In this document: positions 20,815 through 29,699 of the stretch, piece after piece
Layout of the letters: the number at the start of each line of letters is the position of its first letter
Numbering within the stretch: position 1 is the first letter of the stretch
Assembly (NCBI GenBank): GCA_964020155.1
Contig: OZ026547.1
Coordinates: forward strand, 3,146,131-3,176,130
Length of the DNA stretch: 30,000 bases
Origin: Chondrilla cf. caribensis
Lineage: Eukaryota > Porifera > Demospongiae > Chondrillida > Chondrillidae
Reading direction: 5' to 3'
Translations under genes and position numbers: made by a program
The notes under the pieces: model-generated
Seen by the model: only the letters and a program-made list of their open reading frames with translations
Told to the model about the DNA's origin: nothing
Databases searched by the model: none

Positions 20815-21848
20815 TCATATGTATGTATACATTATGTACTTGTGTGTGTGAACTATTATGGCAACTTCCACACATCAACATGTATGTATGTATACAGTAT
20901 GTACTTGTGGGTGTGCTATTATAGCCACTCCCACAAATCAACATGCACGTATGCACTTTTAACCCTTTGTACATCAACTGTACACAACCATGTGTTATTC
21001 CTGTGGTGAGCCTAACATAACACACAACAAGTGCCTACATACACTGTGTACATAATCACAGGCCACAAACAGAAATTTATGACATCAACAAACAAATCGT
21101 AGTGAGAGACTTGTGGGAGAAATGTTCCAGGTCACCTTCATATACCATATGTGGGACATGTCAATTTGATTCACAAAAGCACTCACAGGAGCCTATTAAC
21201 ACATTAATGAGGTTTGAGAACTGTTTGTCACATGACTATCATGTGACAGTCTATTTGCTGGCACAATAGCAAATCGGTGAAATTGGTGATATTGCATGTG
21301 GAACTCTGGAGACAACACATGGTACAAATCAAACATCATCGTACATTACATGTGATGAGAGGGTGGCTTACGTATGCATACACATGCAGTGTACGCATGT
21401 GCAAAACAGGTACAAGTCAGAGTGAATGAAGAAGCCACAAGAGTGTCCTGCTGCCTGGTGACAGAAAATTATCTGGGGGCAAACAATGGAAGCCATACAC
21501 ATGCAGAACAATGAGAATTCTCACATTTCGGAGCTTCCAATCATGCAGGCTTGACACTCAAGTATGCTGATTAAGGGACCGCAGGGGTTTCGTCTGATGA
21601 CTAGGCATGCACTTGGCACTCAACCACGAGAAGGTCAAAATAAATTATCATTCCAATCTGTCATTTCTCCGTAGTTTGAACAATGCATATATAACTGGAG
21701 ACCTTCCCATTGGAAGGTGATCTCAAGTGACCTTACAGGACTGGACATGATAGGAAGATGAACCACTCTACCAGAACTATAACTAATGGGGCAAGCAGCA
21801 CAACCAATGTGGCAAGAATTGACTTCAGGATGTATGTATATCTTGTAT
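20815..21848. other. Non-coding region with short tandem duplications
   Basis: Two similar segments at about 20,820-20,890 and 20,883-20,955 (ACATGTATGTATACAGTATGTAC-like) open the region. The remainder shows no exon or RNA gene that I can recognise. Confidence 0.5.
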
Positions 21849-21851
21849 ATA

Positions 21852-22359
21852 CAGTGGTAAACGCTTAATATGCCACCACTTAATATGCCAAACCTCTTAT
21901 TATGCCAAACCGCTTATTATGCCACTATTTTCCTGAACGAATTGATTAGTACGTAATTGCTATACTTATAATTCGCCAAACACCATATCCGCCATCTGCC
22001 ATTGTTACACTGACACCAATTGATTGATTACCATGTGTTAGGTAACACTTTGTATGCCACACCTCATTTGTGTCACTTTATCAGTTTGTCACTTATCACT
22101 TTATCACTGTCTATTGTGCTACACAGTCACAAGTGCAGGCTACTTTGCTGCAGTATTACCACCATTGACTGTTTGCTAATGTTATAGTAGGAGCTGTGCT
22201 TGTCTTTACAATTATCACCATTATTATGTATATCCTCATTAATTTAAAATTATTGATTCTATTCAATAACGTTCATTGACTGTTTGGTTAATATGCCAAA
22301 ACGGATAATAGGCCACAATTTATCAAATCCAATTGTGGCATATTAAGTGTTTGCCACTG
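21852..22359. mobile_element. 508-bp MITE with CAGTGG ends, TA target site
   Basis: The left end is CAGTGGTAAACGCTTAATAT and the right end, reversed, is CAGTGGCAAACACTTAATAT. The motif TTAATATGCC/TTATTATGCC recurs four times subterminally on the left. TA flanks both ends, and (TA)n lies on the right. Confidence 0.87.
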
Positions 22360-22377
22360 TATATATATATATATATT

Positions 22378-22528
22378 CAGTGGATACTCGTTAAAATCAT
22401 TTTCGAAGAATATGGTGGATTAACGAGTTTGGCAGATCAACTGGATATTCATTGGTACTTGTACATTATAATGGTACTAAGAAATTGTGGCAGATCAAAA
22501 GGTTTGGCGGATAAACGAGAATCCACTG
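22378..22528. mobile_element. 151-bp MITE with CAGTGGAT ends
   Basis: The left end is CAGTGGATACTCGTTAAAAT and the right end, reversed, is CAGTGGATTCTCGTTTATCC. The end sequence is pogo-like. TA follows the right end; the left flank is TT, probably mutated. Confidence 0.8.
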
Positions 22529-22680
22529 TATTTGTATCCTGAATCGTTTTCGAAGAATATGGTGAATTAACGAGTTTGGCAGATTAACTGGATATTCATT
22601 GGTACTTGTACATTATAATGGTACTGAGAAATTGTGGCAGATCAAAAGGTTTGGCGAATAAACGAGAATCCACTGTATTT
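22529..22680. repeat. Tandem duplicate of the adjacent MITE
   Basis: A second copy lacking the left end, offset by 147 bp and more than 95 percent similar by eye. It again ends CGAGAATCCACTGTATTTGT. Confidence 0.85.
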
Positions 22681-22860
22681 GTATCCCGGTAGATCAAAGA
22701 AAAACTGCATGTACATGAGCCATGTAGCACAGGTCAGTGATACAGCACAGGTCACCAGACAGTTTTCATTGTTAGAATTAATTACATAAGAACAAGGCAG
22801 GAAATTAGTGAACACATTTCCATCCCATATAATATGTTGTATTGGACTATGACAGGTAAC
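22681..22860 (-). mobile_element. Second copy of the 15,704 element, reversed
   Basis: Read on the minus strand it matches 15,757-15,945, including the GGGATACAAAT end. Its GTATTTGTATCCC end is shared with the MITE duplication junction. Confidence 0.75.
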
Positions 22861-23390
22861 ATCATCTAAACTCATGTGTCTAATGACGTAATGAGTGACA
22901 ATTTTGATACTAGCCTACTTGAACATGTAAATGACTTTTGTAAACGCAATTCCTTGAAAGACGCTGTCTGAACTGGTTATCAACTAGTCTCCAAAGATGG
23001 TCTCTTCTCTTAAATTCACACTTGAGACACTTGGCTATTCAGTTGTAGGGCTTCTAGCTAGCATGTTGGCAGGGTTAAAATTTGTAAGGTTTCTCTGCAC
23101 CTTAACAGGAGTAAACACACAGAGGTGCCAGACACATATAACCACTGGCCAATCTCCTACATTTCAGTGTACTAGGCTCAATGTTTCATGACGTTCACCT
23201 TCTAACAACACAATACCAGGAAACGGACATATGTAGGTGAATATGCACAATAATGAACACTCCTGAATCCAAACGGATTTTCCCAACAACAGTTGGAAAC
23301 TTCGCAGTCCGAAATCCCTATTCGACAATAATTCCTCTTTTGGTACTATTTCTACACAATACAGTGGTACACACCCACACCCCTTGCACG
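22861..23390. other. Non-coding, nothing recognised
   Basis: Mixed-composition DNA without a supported exon. Confidence 0.5.
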
Positions 23391-23391
23391 G

Positions 23392-23457
23392 AGAGAGGGA
23401 GAGGGAGAGAGAGAGAGAGAGAGAGAGGGAGAGAAACACACTAACACACACTCAGAG

Positions 23458-23500
<43 letters not shown>
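23392..23500. repeat. (GA)n and (CA)n microsatellites
   Basis: (GAGA)n with GGGA at 23,392-23,435 and (CA)n at 23,460-23,499. Confidence 0.95.
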
Positions 23501-23503
<3 letters not shown>

Positions 23504-23681
23504 GCTGTTTTATTGTGGAATACGAACATGTTGAATTGCAGGTTTTGAAGCATGTCACATAAGGTTTGTGACTGTTAACCTGCCGTATCAGCTATTCTTG
23601 GAAAGTGGTCTGATTGTGAGATGTAACATGATGTAGCCAGCTCAGTTGTAAGGCTGCCATGATCTGCCCAGTCAACATGTA

Positions 23682-23815
23682 CGGTACGGATCACAAAAAA
23701 GTAAACGAAAGTTAACCTTTAACGTTTAACGCTTTTCAGGTAAAAGTTAAGCGAAAAGCGTTAATGGTTAACGGTTAACGGTTAACCGTTAACCGTTACG
23801 TAATGCCCAACGTAA
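23682..23815. repeat. Left terminal/subterminal repeat of the transposon
   Basis: A 26-bp end shared with the right side, then repeated GTTAAC-type motifs. Positions 23,769-23,798 are a perfect 30-bp palindrome built from TAACGG units (two direct, two inverted). TAACGG fits the MYB recognition pattern YAACKG. It is likely a binding site for the transposase, the BEN-like protein or a host factor; the choice between these is inference. Confidence 0.9.
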
Positions 23816-23948
23816 TCGTGACGTATAATTATTGCGTCATACGACAGCTGATCGGCTTCTTCGAGATTTGAGTATAGTGTTTTTTCGCTTAAGCATACTT
23901 CGCTGTTTTGACTTTGGTTCTTCGTACTTGTTTTGACTCTGCTTTAAA

Positions 23949-25283
23949 ATGGATAAGGTTCTTATAAGGTATGTCGACAATGGATCGTTGCGATATGACG
24001 GCAAGGACTTTTTGGAATCAATATCAAAGATACGAAGGGCGGAAGGCGCTAAAGGCAGCATTGAAGCCGGCGAACCGATTACAATAAAGACGAAGGCAAG
24101 AGTTTGGAAGGCTGTTGTTCTAAATGTAAATCCAGAGCCACCGCAAAAGAAGAGACGAAAGAGAAAAAACGTTGAAGAAGTTGCCCATCCTAGTCCCGAA
24201 GTACCGTTACAAGGACCTTCCCCAATCATGGCCTCATTTTGCCCGGGTGGTAATGTAAATTCCGAATCGTCAAATCACCTTTTAGTTAGTCACACGTCTT
24301 CCATCACTCCAATCACCAACACACCCTCCAATACTCCTATCACTGACGCACCCTCTACTGCCACAATCACCAACACACCCTCCATTACTCCCATCACTGA
24401 CACACCCTCTACTGCCACAATCACCAACACACCCTCCATTACTCCCATCACTGACACACCCTCTACTGCCACAATCACCAACACACCCTCCATTACTCCT
24501 ATCACTGACACACCCTCTACTGCCACAATCACCAACACACCCTCCATTACTCCCATCACTGACACACCCTCTACTGCCACAATCACCAACACACCCTCCA
24601 TTACTCCTATCACTGACACACCCTCTACTGCCACAATCACCAACACACCCTCCATTACTCCTACTTTGCCAATACATCAACATCAGCCATCGAGTGGGTT
24701 TATGTGTATGTCACCAGACTATACATTGCTGGATGACTATTATGATGATCCTCTTGCGTTTGTAAGAGAGACACCCAGTAACCAGATTCTATCTGAACTG
24801 AAAGACCAGATGGACCGAATGGAGAAGTTTTTGTATAGATTTCAAACAGAGGTCTTCCAAAGAATGGAGAAACTCGAAGAAAAGATCAACTCACAATGCC
24901 CACAGCCAAGGATTCCATTGGCAGAAATAAATCAAACAACACAGCCTGCCATCAATGGAGAATTAGAAAACACAACAGTACAAGCTGTCATGAATAACCC
25001 CAAAATAAAAACCGGAGTCCAGCTGGGGATGGAACTCTCAAAAGTACTGTTTACAGAGAGAGAAATGGCATCATCCACCCTGACAGGACGTACAGTCAAC
25101 GGCCAACAAAGGGGAGTCCTGGATCCCCTAAAACTCAAATTAATAGATAATTTAATCCAGCAAAGGTTCAGCATGCCTGAGGCAGAATTAGCTGCAACCA
25201 GAAGTGCCTTCCGACTTGCATTGGCAAATCGTTGTAAATATTTGAGAATGAAGTTGGCACCACAAAACCAACTACTTCTCTAG
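23949..25283 (+). CDS. BEN-domain-like protein encoded by the transposon
   Basis: 444 codons without introns; ATG preceded by AAA. An N-terminal region (1-60; MDKVLIRYVDNGSLRYDGKD) precedes a basic NLS, KKRRKRK, at 67-73. Residues 119-238 are a Thr/Pro/Ser-rich linker with five exact-length 18-residue units (TATITNTPSITPITDTPS) plus partial ones. Residues about 276-316 form a coiled coil (LKDQMDRMEKFLYRF; MEKLEEKI). Residues about 355-436 look like a BEN domain: LSKVLFTEREMASSTLTGR, GVLDPLKLKLIDNL and LALANRCKYLRMKL match its helix pattern. BEN domains bind DNA or chromatin partners. By inference it could help transposition, regulate the transposase or recruit chromatin factors. It could also be a captured host gene. 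The family assignment was made by eye. Confidence 0.82.
   Translation: MDKVLIRYVDNGSLRYDGKDFLESISKIRRAEGAKGSIEAGEPITIKTKARVWKAVVLNVNPEPPQKKRRKRKNVEEVAHPSPEVPLQGPSPIMASFCPGGNVNSESSNHLLVSHTSSITPITNTPSNTPITDAPSTATITNTPSITPITDTPSTATITNTPSITPITDTPSTATITNTPSITPITDTPSTATITNTPSITPITDTPSTATITNTPSITPITDTPSTATITNTPSITPTLPIHQHQPSSGFMCMSPDYTLLDDYYDDPLAFVRETPSNQILSELKDQMDRMEKFLYRFQTEVFQRMEKLEEKINSQCPQPRIPLAEINQTTQPAINGELENTTVQAVMNNPKIKTGVQLGMELSKVLFTEREMASSTLTGRTVNGQQRGVLDPLKLKLIDNLIQQRFSMPEAELAATRSAFRLALANRCKYLRMKLAPQNQLLL
24311..24662 (+). repeat. 54-bp coding minisatellite in the BEN-like gene
   Basis: Five near-identical 54-bp units plus partials (ATCACCAACACACCCTCCAT; CTGACACACCCTCTACTGCC). Differences are almost all silent CCC/CCT changes, so units were recently duplicated or homogenised. 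Confidence 0.95.
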
Positions 25284-25560
25284 TTATTTGTTTGTTATAT
25301 ATTATTTCTATTATTATATTTAAAATATGTGTATAAATGTGTAAGTATAATAATAATAATAATAGTGTAGTTATTATCATTATAATATAATTATGATGTA
25401 TTGCTAATAATAATAATTATATTTATTATTATTGTAATTATTATTATTGTGTCAACTTCGAACTGTTTTATGTGTAAACACTTATTCTTTTGAACTTGTA
25501 AACCAGTGTGCTATTATAATATATATATTATGGTAATATATAATAATAATAATAATAATG
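25284..25560. repeat. AT-rich (TAA)n region
   Basis: Repeated TAATAATAAT runs follow the BEN-like stop and continue to the retroelement tail. No exon was seen. Confidence 0.85.
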
Positions 25561-26169
25561 AGAATAAATATAATTAATCAAGGGACAGTAATCATGATTA
25601 CTGTCTACCACTGGTAGGGTTCCTAGCACGGATGTAGCATTTCCAATCTGGATTGCTACGGATATCCTCTGCATGAGGAATCCAAATGATTTTGGCTCCC
25701 CAGACACCATCTTGATCCGCCTGGCAAGATCCCTCAAGAAAGGCTTGGAAACAGGACCTATGGAGCCACATGTCTCTATGGCAACCGGCTGGAAGACGTA
25801 GATGCTGTCGAGATGGGCGTACTTCTTGATTTTCTCCTCTTCAGCATGGGCAGCAGCACCTCCTGGTTCTGTGACGGCTCTTGGGCAGTGAGATTGACAA
25901 AACATGTCTACACATGTGGCATCCCATACTAAATACTTGCCCGGTTTCCAGGGGACGAAGGTCATTCCATCAGGGCGCTTCCCATCTGCCCGGTGAAGAC
26001 CAGAGGGTTCGAGCCGCGATGGGATTCTTGCAGTAGCAGGGGCATGATGGATGATGTTATTCACAGCATTATGGCGCGAAAACCTTCCTTGACTGAACCT
26101 ACAATTGAGACCGTGTCTGGCAAACTGGTCCACCTCCTTACCACATTGCGCACATTGTTTATTAACATG
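25528..26169 (-). pseudogene. 5'-truncated non-LTR-type retroelement C-terminal fragment, nested in the transposon
   Basis: An open minus-strand frame of about 210 codons is bounded upstream by a stop at 26,170. It starts with a zinc-finger-like CAQCGKEVDQFARHGLNC, then RHNAVNNIIHHA, GKRPDGMTFVPW...YLVWDATCVD, PVAIETCGSIGP and QRISVAIQIGNATSVLGTLP. This order is typical of the C-terminal part of reverse-transcriptase polyproteins in marine invertebrates. The RPDG...WD pair resembles a PD-(D/E)xK nuclease core; that last point is inference. No reverse transcriptase domain is present, so it is a dead fragment. Its 3' end merges into a TTA-rich tail, as expected for a retroposed end. It has no clean target duplication that I can find. 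Confidence 0.75.
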
Positions 26170-26499
26170 TTATATTATATGCTGTCCAATTATTATATAA
26201 CTGTTATACAGATTTGCAGTTGTGTTATGACATTATCAGATAGAAACAGTAAACATTGCTTGTTTTTGTCAATTCGCAAGTGATGAATCTAGTTATTGGC
26301 CTAAACTGGCTCAGAATGAGGAAGCTAATAACATGTTGACACATAATTTGACTGAATTCCAGCAGATATCTTATTATGGACATATCAACAATTGACCACT
26401 TTACAGTCAACACAGACTCATGTCTGAATAATGTCCTGAAATGTTATTTATGAGATCTATTTCGCTGGCAATCGAACGAATTATTTATAGTCTTCTTAC

Positions 26500-26523
26500 A
26501 ACAATATACATAATTATAATATA

Positions 26524-26559
<36 letters not shown>

Positions 26560-26570
26560 ATACATAATAT
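26500..26570. repeat. (TA)n microsatellite
   Basis: TA dinucleotides between the retroelement fragment and the transposase stop codon. Confidence 0.9.
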
Positions 26571-26621
26571 TATATACACTATAAGTTTTGGAGAATAAAA
26601 ACATACAATGTTATGTACAGA

Positions 26622-27620
26622 TCAGTATCCTGTGGCTTCACCTTTCACTTCGATTACCTTTGGAATAACTTTCCTTAGGTGATCAATGTATTTGCAGCAC
26701 TTTGCTGGTGTCACTGTTGCCCAAAACTGTTGGATGCCAGAAAGTAGCTCTTCTTTGGTACGAGGTTTGGCGGTTGTGCGAAGAAAATGTTTCATTTCGT
26801 GCCACAAATTTTCTATGGGGTTTAAATCAGGGCTTTCTGGTGGGGTCACTAGCAATCTTATGTTACTTTTCTCTATAAATCTTCGTGTAGATAGTGACTT
26901 GTGACATGGCGCGTTGTCCTGTTGAAACTGTCCGTTCGGTAAACTTCTTTCCAAAAAGGGTATAAGATGCGTACGGAGAACCTCTTGATAAACAGCGCTA
27001 TCTACGGACGTATTCAGTAGGCATATGTTGGTTGCTCCTTTTCGCGATATTCCTGCCCACACCATCACTTTAAACGGGTGCTTAGGCTTTGGCTTACGCT
27101 TTGGTGGAGCTCCGACTTTCCTGTACGAAAACGTGCGGTGGTTCTCCAGCTGTATCATGGATTCATCCGACCAAACAACATCTTCAAAGTCGTTGCCCAT
27201 ATTTTCTGTCGCCCAAGTCAGTCTTTTCTCTTTGTTCTTCCGTCTGATCATCTGACAGTAGCGACTCCCATGGAAAGTCCACCCAAGTATCTTCCTCGCC
27301 CTAATTACAGTCGATCTCGATACCTGGTAGCCTTTATCATTGAGTAGTTTTAATAATTGCATGGCAGTTGCTTCATCGTCCTCTTGCAGGCGATCCTCTA
27401 GTAGCCGGAGCATATTAGGCGTCAGCTTGAAACCTCGACCAGACCCGGGAAGGCGGAAAATCGTTCCATGGTTTTTGTACCTCTTCACAGTCATCCATAC
27501 GGTCCTCTTTGTTGCTTTCAATTGTTCTTCTTCTAAAGCTTTCACTACACCACCATAAGATAATTTGCGATCGAAATAGAGCTGGATTATTCTCTGCTTA
27601 CAATACGCTGACAAAACCAT
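26622..27620 (-). CDS. Tc1-like DD34E transposase, intact
   Basis: 332 codons, uninterrupted, starting ATG at 27,620 about 200 bp inside the right end. Residues 1-57 and about 60-112 form the paired-type helix-turn-helix DNA-binding region with a GSGRGFKL linker in place of the usual GRPR-like box; basic KPKPKH near 177-181 may aid nuclear import. The DDE catalytic residues are D152 (WSDES), D235 (QQDNAPCH) and E270 (SPDLNPIENLW), with 34 residues between the last two, which is the Tc1 spacing. The length is normal for the family (about 340). It would cut and paste the element at TA sites. All catalytic residues are present, so it is potentially active. It converges with the BEN-like gene. 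Confidence 0.95.
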   Translation of the reverse strand: MVLSAYCKQRIIQLYFDRKLSYGGVVKALEEEQLKATKRTVWMTVKRYKNHGTIFRLPGSGRGFKLTPNMLRLLEDRLQEDDEATAMQLLKLLNDKGYQVSRSTVIRARKILGWTFHGSRYCQMIRRKNKEKRLTWATENMGNDFEDVVWSDESMIQLENHRTFSYRKVGAPPKRKPKPKHPFKVMVWAGISRKGATNICLLNTSVDSAVYQEVLRTHLIPFLERSLPNGQFQQDNAPCHKSLSTRRFIEKSNIRLLVTPPESPDLNPIENLWHEMKHFLRTTAKPRTKEELLSGIQQFWATVTPAKCCKYIDHLRKVIPKVIEVKGEATGY

Positions 27621-27639
27621 TCTCTTGAAATACCGAGCG

Positions 27640-27816
27640 AAACAAAATCACAAGTTGACGTACGTACGTACCCTTACGTAGTAACTACGTAACGGTAATC
27701 GGCAAACCGTTAAACGTTAAAAATTAACAGTTAACGTTTAACGGATTTCCGTTAAAAGTTAACGGAATAATGGTAACTTTTAACCGTTAACGTTTACTTT
27801 TTTGTGATCCGTACCG
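27640..27816. repeat. Right terminal/subterminal repeat of the transposon
   Basis: Contains many GTTAAC/GTTAAA motifs and the 26-bp inverted end at 27,791-27,816. The transposase promoter must lie here; I see no TATA box. ACGTACGTACGT at 27,658-27,670 borders it. Confidence 0.85.
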
Positions 27817-27818
27817 TA

Positions 27819-28130
27819 CATGGGTAAACAAGGGTTAACTTGTAGGAGTTCTGGCCAATCTATGAGCTGTAAACAACATTCTAAAACACACCCACAATGA
27901 TGCAGACACAGCATTTTACTATTTTTAGAAAAGTTCATTCAGTGAAGTACAGTAGAACCTCAAAAATAATACAGTAATTATTAATATTATCTTATAAATA
28001 ATCAGTATTGTTGTCCCTTTCCTTTACTGTGTGTGTCCGTAGTTTGTCTGTGGCACATGGCTTCACTGCTGGAGTTGCCACTTTGGTCACGTGCTGTCAT
28101 ACATACCCACACTAACAATTAGGAAAAGGC
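27819..28130. other. Non-coding, nothing recognised
   Basis: AT-rich flank of the transposon with no exon or repeat that I can name. Confidence 0.5.
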
Positions 28131-28134
28131 TATA

Positions 28135-28735
28135 CTAGGAAACAGCTGTTTTCCCACTGTCATGCTTGGTAAATACCTCGAAGGGCACACCAAATCTGTA
28201 CTTCTGGTCAGAGATGCTTACTATCAGTACTGGTTGACACACGAGCTAGGGACATACATAACCCTCATGCCATACATTCCAACACGAACAATTATTAGAA
28301 AATGGCCATACTAGGAAACAGCTGTTTTTCCACTGTCATGCTAAGTAAGTACCTTGAAGAACATACCAAATCTGTACTTATCAGAGGTATTTGCTATCAG
28401 TACCGGTTGCCTTAGTGTACATGAACTAGGGACTGAGTGAAGTGTACTCACTAACCAGGAGTATGTACTAACCAGGGTACTTACTAAGCAAGTTGTACTG
28501 TACTTACTATCATTACTGGTTGACATGGTGTACATGAGCTAGGGACTGAGTGGAGTGTATGTACAATCCAAGTTGCTCGGTAGTACCCTGGTTAGAACAT
28601 ACATAATATACCTCACACAGTCCCTGTATCATGGGAGTAACAGCTCATGTACTCTGTTGTCAACCAGTACTGATAGTAAGTACCTCTGATAAGAAGTACA
28701 GATTTGGTGTGCCCTTCAAGGTACCTACTAAGTCA
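28135..28735. repeat. Nested direct and inverted repeat cluster
   Basis: A segment (GGAAACAGCTGTTTTCCCAC; ACCAAATCTGTACTT) occurs at about 28,138 and again at 28,312. A reversed copy (AAGTACAGATTTGGTGTGCC) is at about 28,695-28,715, with GTCAACCAGTACTGATAGTA facing CTATCAGTACTGGTTGACA. GAGCTAGGGACTGAGTG repeats lie between. This suggests serial insertion or recombination of one element. Confidence 0.8.
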
Positions 28736-28939
28736 GTGGGGATGAATTCACAAAAGTGCATGCTAACAAGTTTATTTATGAACTAAATAAGGTGTACTGT
28801 ACACAAATACATACATTTATGTAACAACTATACCTCAAGACTGTACTTTGTTGTGGTATGTAATGCAGAGTTAAACAGTGAATGCGCTTTGTGATAAGAC
28901 AGGGAGTCATGTAAACGAACATAGTAGGTACATTCACAC

Positions 28940-28942
28940 GTA

Positions 28943-28997
<55 letters not shown>
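28940..28997. repeat. (GCAC)n/(CA)n microsatellite
   Basis: CGCA repeats merging into pure CA. Confidence 0.95.
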
Positions 28998-29001
<4 letters not shown>

Positions 29002-29318
29002 AACAAATACCACAGGAGACATCTCCTGTGTTCACACATATGTACTACACTGTACATACGTATGTAAATATGCACTCAACATGGACATACGTGTACACAT
29101 ATGTACATACGTACACAGGCCTTAATTGTGAGAATGAGAGGTGTCTCGAAATACTAGCTAGATATTGAAACATCTATGGTACAGTAGAAGCCCTTGGGGA
29201 CCACTATAAAGGAACCACATAATCAAATCTTGTTATCGTATTTAATAAGGCAACCCCAACAAAACTCATAGTACACGAGCATGCATGGTTTCAGGTAACA
29301 TCAAAGTGACTAATTGAC

Positions 29319-29384
29319 TAATTGATTACCCAATTGTCACACTAGGATGTGTATCCCTAAATGTGACAATTGGTTAATCAATTA
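29319..29384. repeat. 66-bp hairpin
   Basis: The arms 29,319-29,341 and 29,362-29,384 pair at 22 of 23 positions (TAATTGATTA...CAATTGTCACA) around a 20-bp loop. It may be a tiny MITE or a structured RNA precursor; the sequence alone does not decide. Confidence 0.75.
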
Positions 29385-29513
29385 GCAAACAAATGATCAG
29401 CAGATACATGTGTATCACCATATCACACATATTTGCATATACGTACATAGACCTTGCATATAAGGGATTATCAGGTGTCATGACGACGTCTCCTTGCATT
29501 GTCCAAACAAATA

Positions 29514-29688
29514 CAGTGGAACCTCTCTATTACAAACCTCTGAATTGCAGAAACCTCTATAGTAAGGACACCATTCTGTGTCCCAGTGTAGTACTGTAGT
29601 GTACTAAATGACCTCTGAATTGAGGAAACCTCTGTAATAAGGACTAAAATCAAGGTCCCAAAGTGTCCTTAATAGAGAGGTTCCACTG
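29514..29688. mobile_element. 175-bp MITE with perfect 19-bp ends and TA duplication
   Basis: Both ends read CAGTGGAACCTCTCTATTA inward, flanked by TA (29,512-29,513; 29,689-29,690). The interior contains AGGACACCATTCTGTGTCCC, amplified at 9,815-10,016. The end sequence is typical of pogo/Tigger-like elements. Confidence 0.92.
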
Positions 29689-29699
29689 TAATAAGCATT

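Larger units (their letters stand above)
23682..27816. mobile_element. Complete Tc1/mariner-superfamily transposon with two genes
   Basis: The element is 4,135 bp, bounded by TA (23,680-23,681 and 27,817-27,818). The outermost 26 bp of the ends are identical in inverted orientation (starting CGGTACGGATCACAAAAAAG). Subterminal regions at both ends are full of AACGTTAAC/GGTTAACG motifs. It carries an intact DD34E transposase (minus strand) and an intact BEN-like gene (plus strand) whose 3' ends face each other. A retroelement fragment and AT-rich simple repeats lie between them. Identical ends and two open frames suggest recent mobility. Removing the element and one TA would leave a palindromic target, CATGTACATG. 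Confidence 0.93.

Noticed and set aside
23700..23800. TTAACGG arrays as an internal telomere-like repeat
   Set aside because: The metazoan telomere is TTAGGG. The motif is tied to both transposon ends and arranged as a palindrome.
24282..24683. Antisense ORFs with GGCVGDCGSRGCVSD repeats
   Set aside because: Shadow of the 54-bp coding minisatellite in the BEN-like gene on the other strand.
28776..29168. Short ORFs around the 28,940 microsatellite
   Set aside because: Composed of CA/GCAC repeat and ACATAC-rich DNA, with no coding signature.
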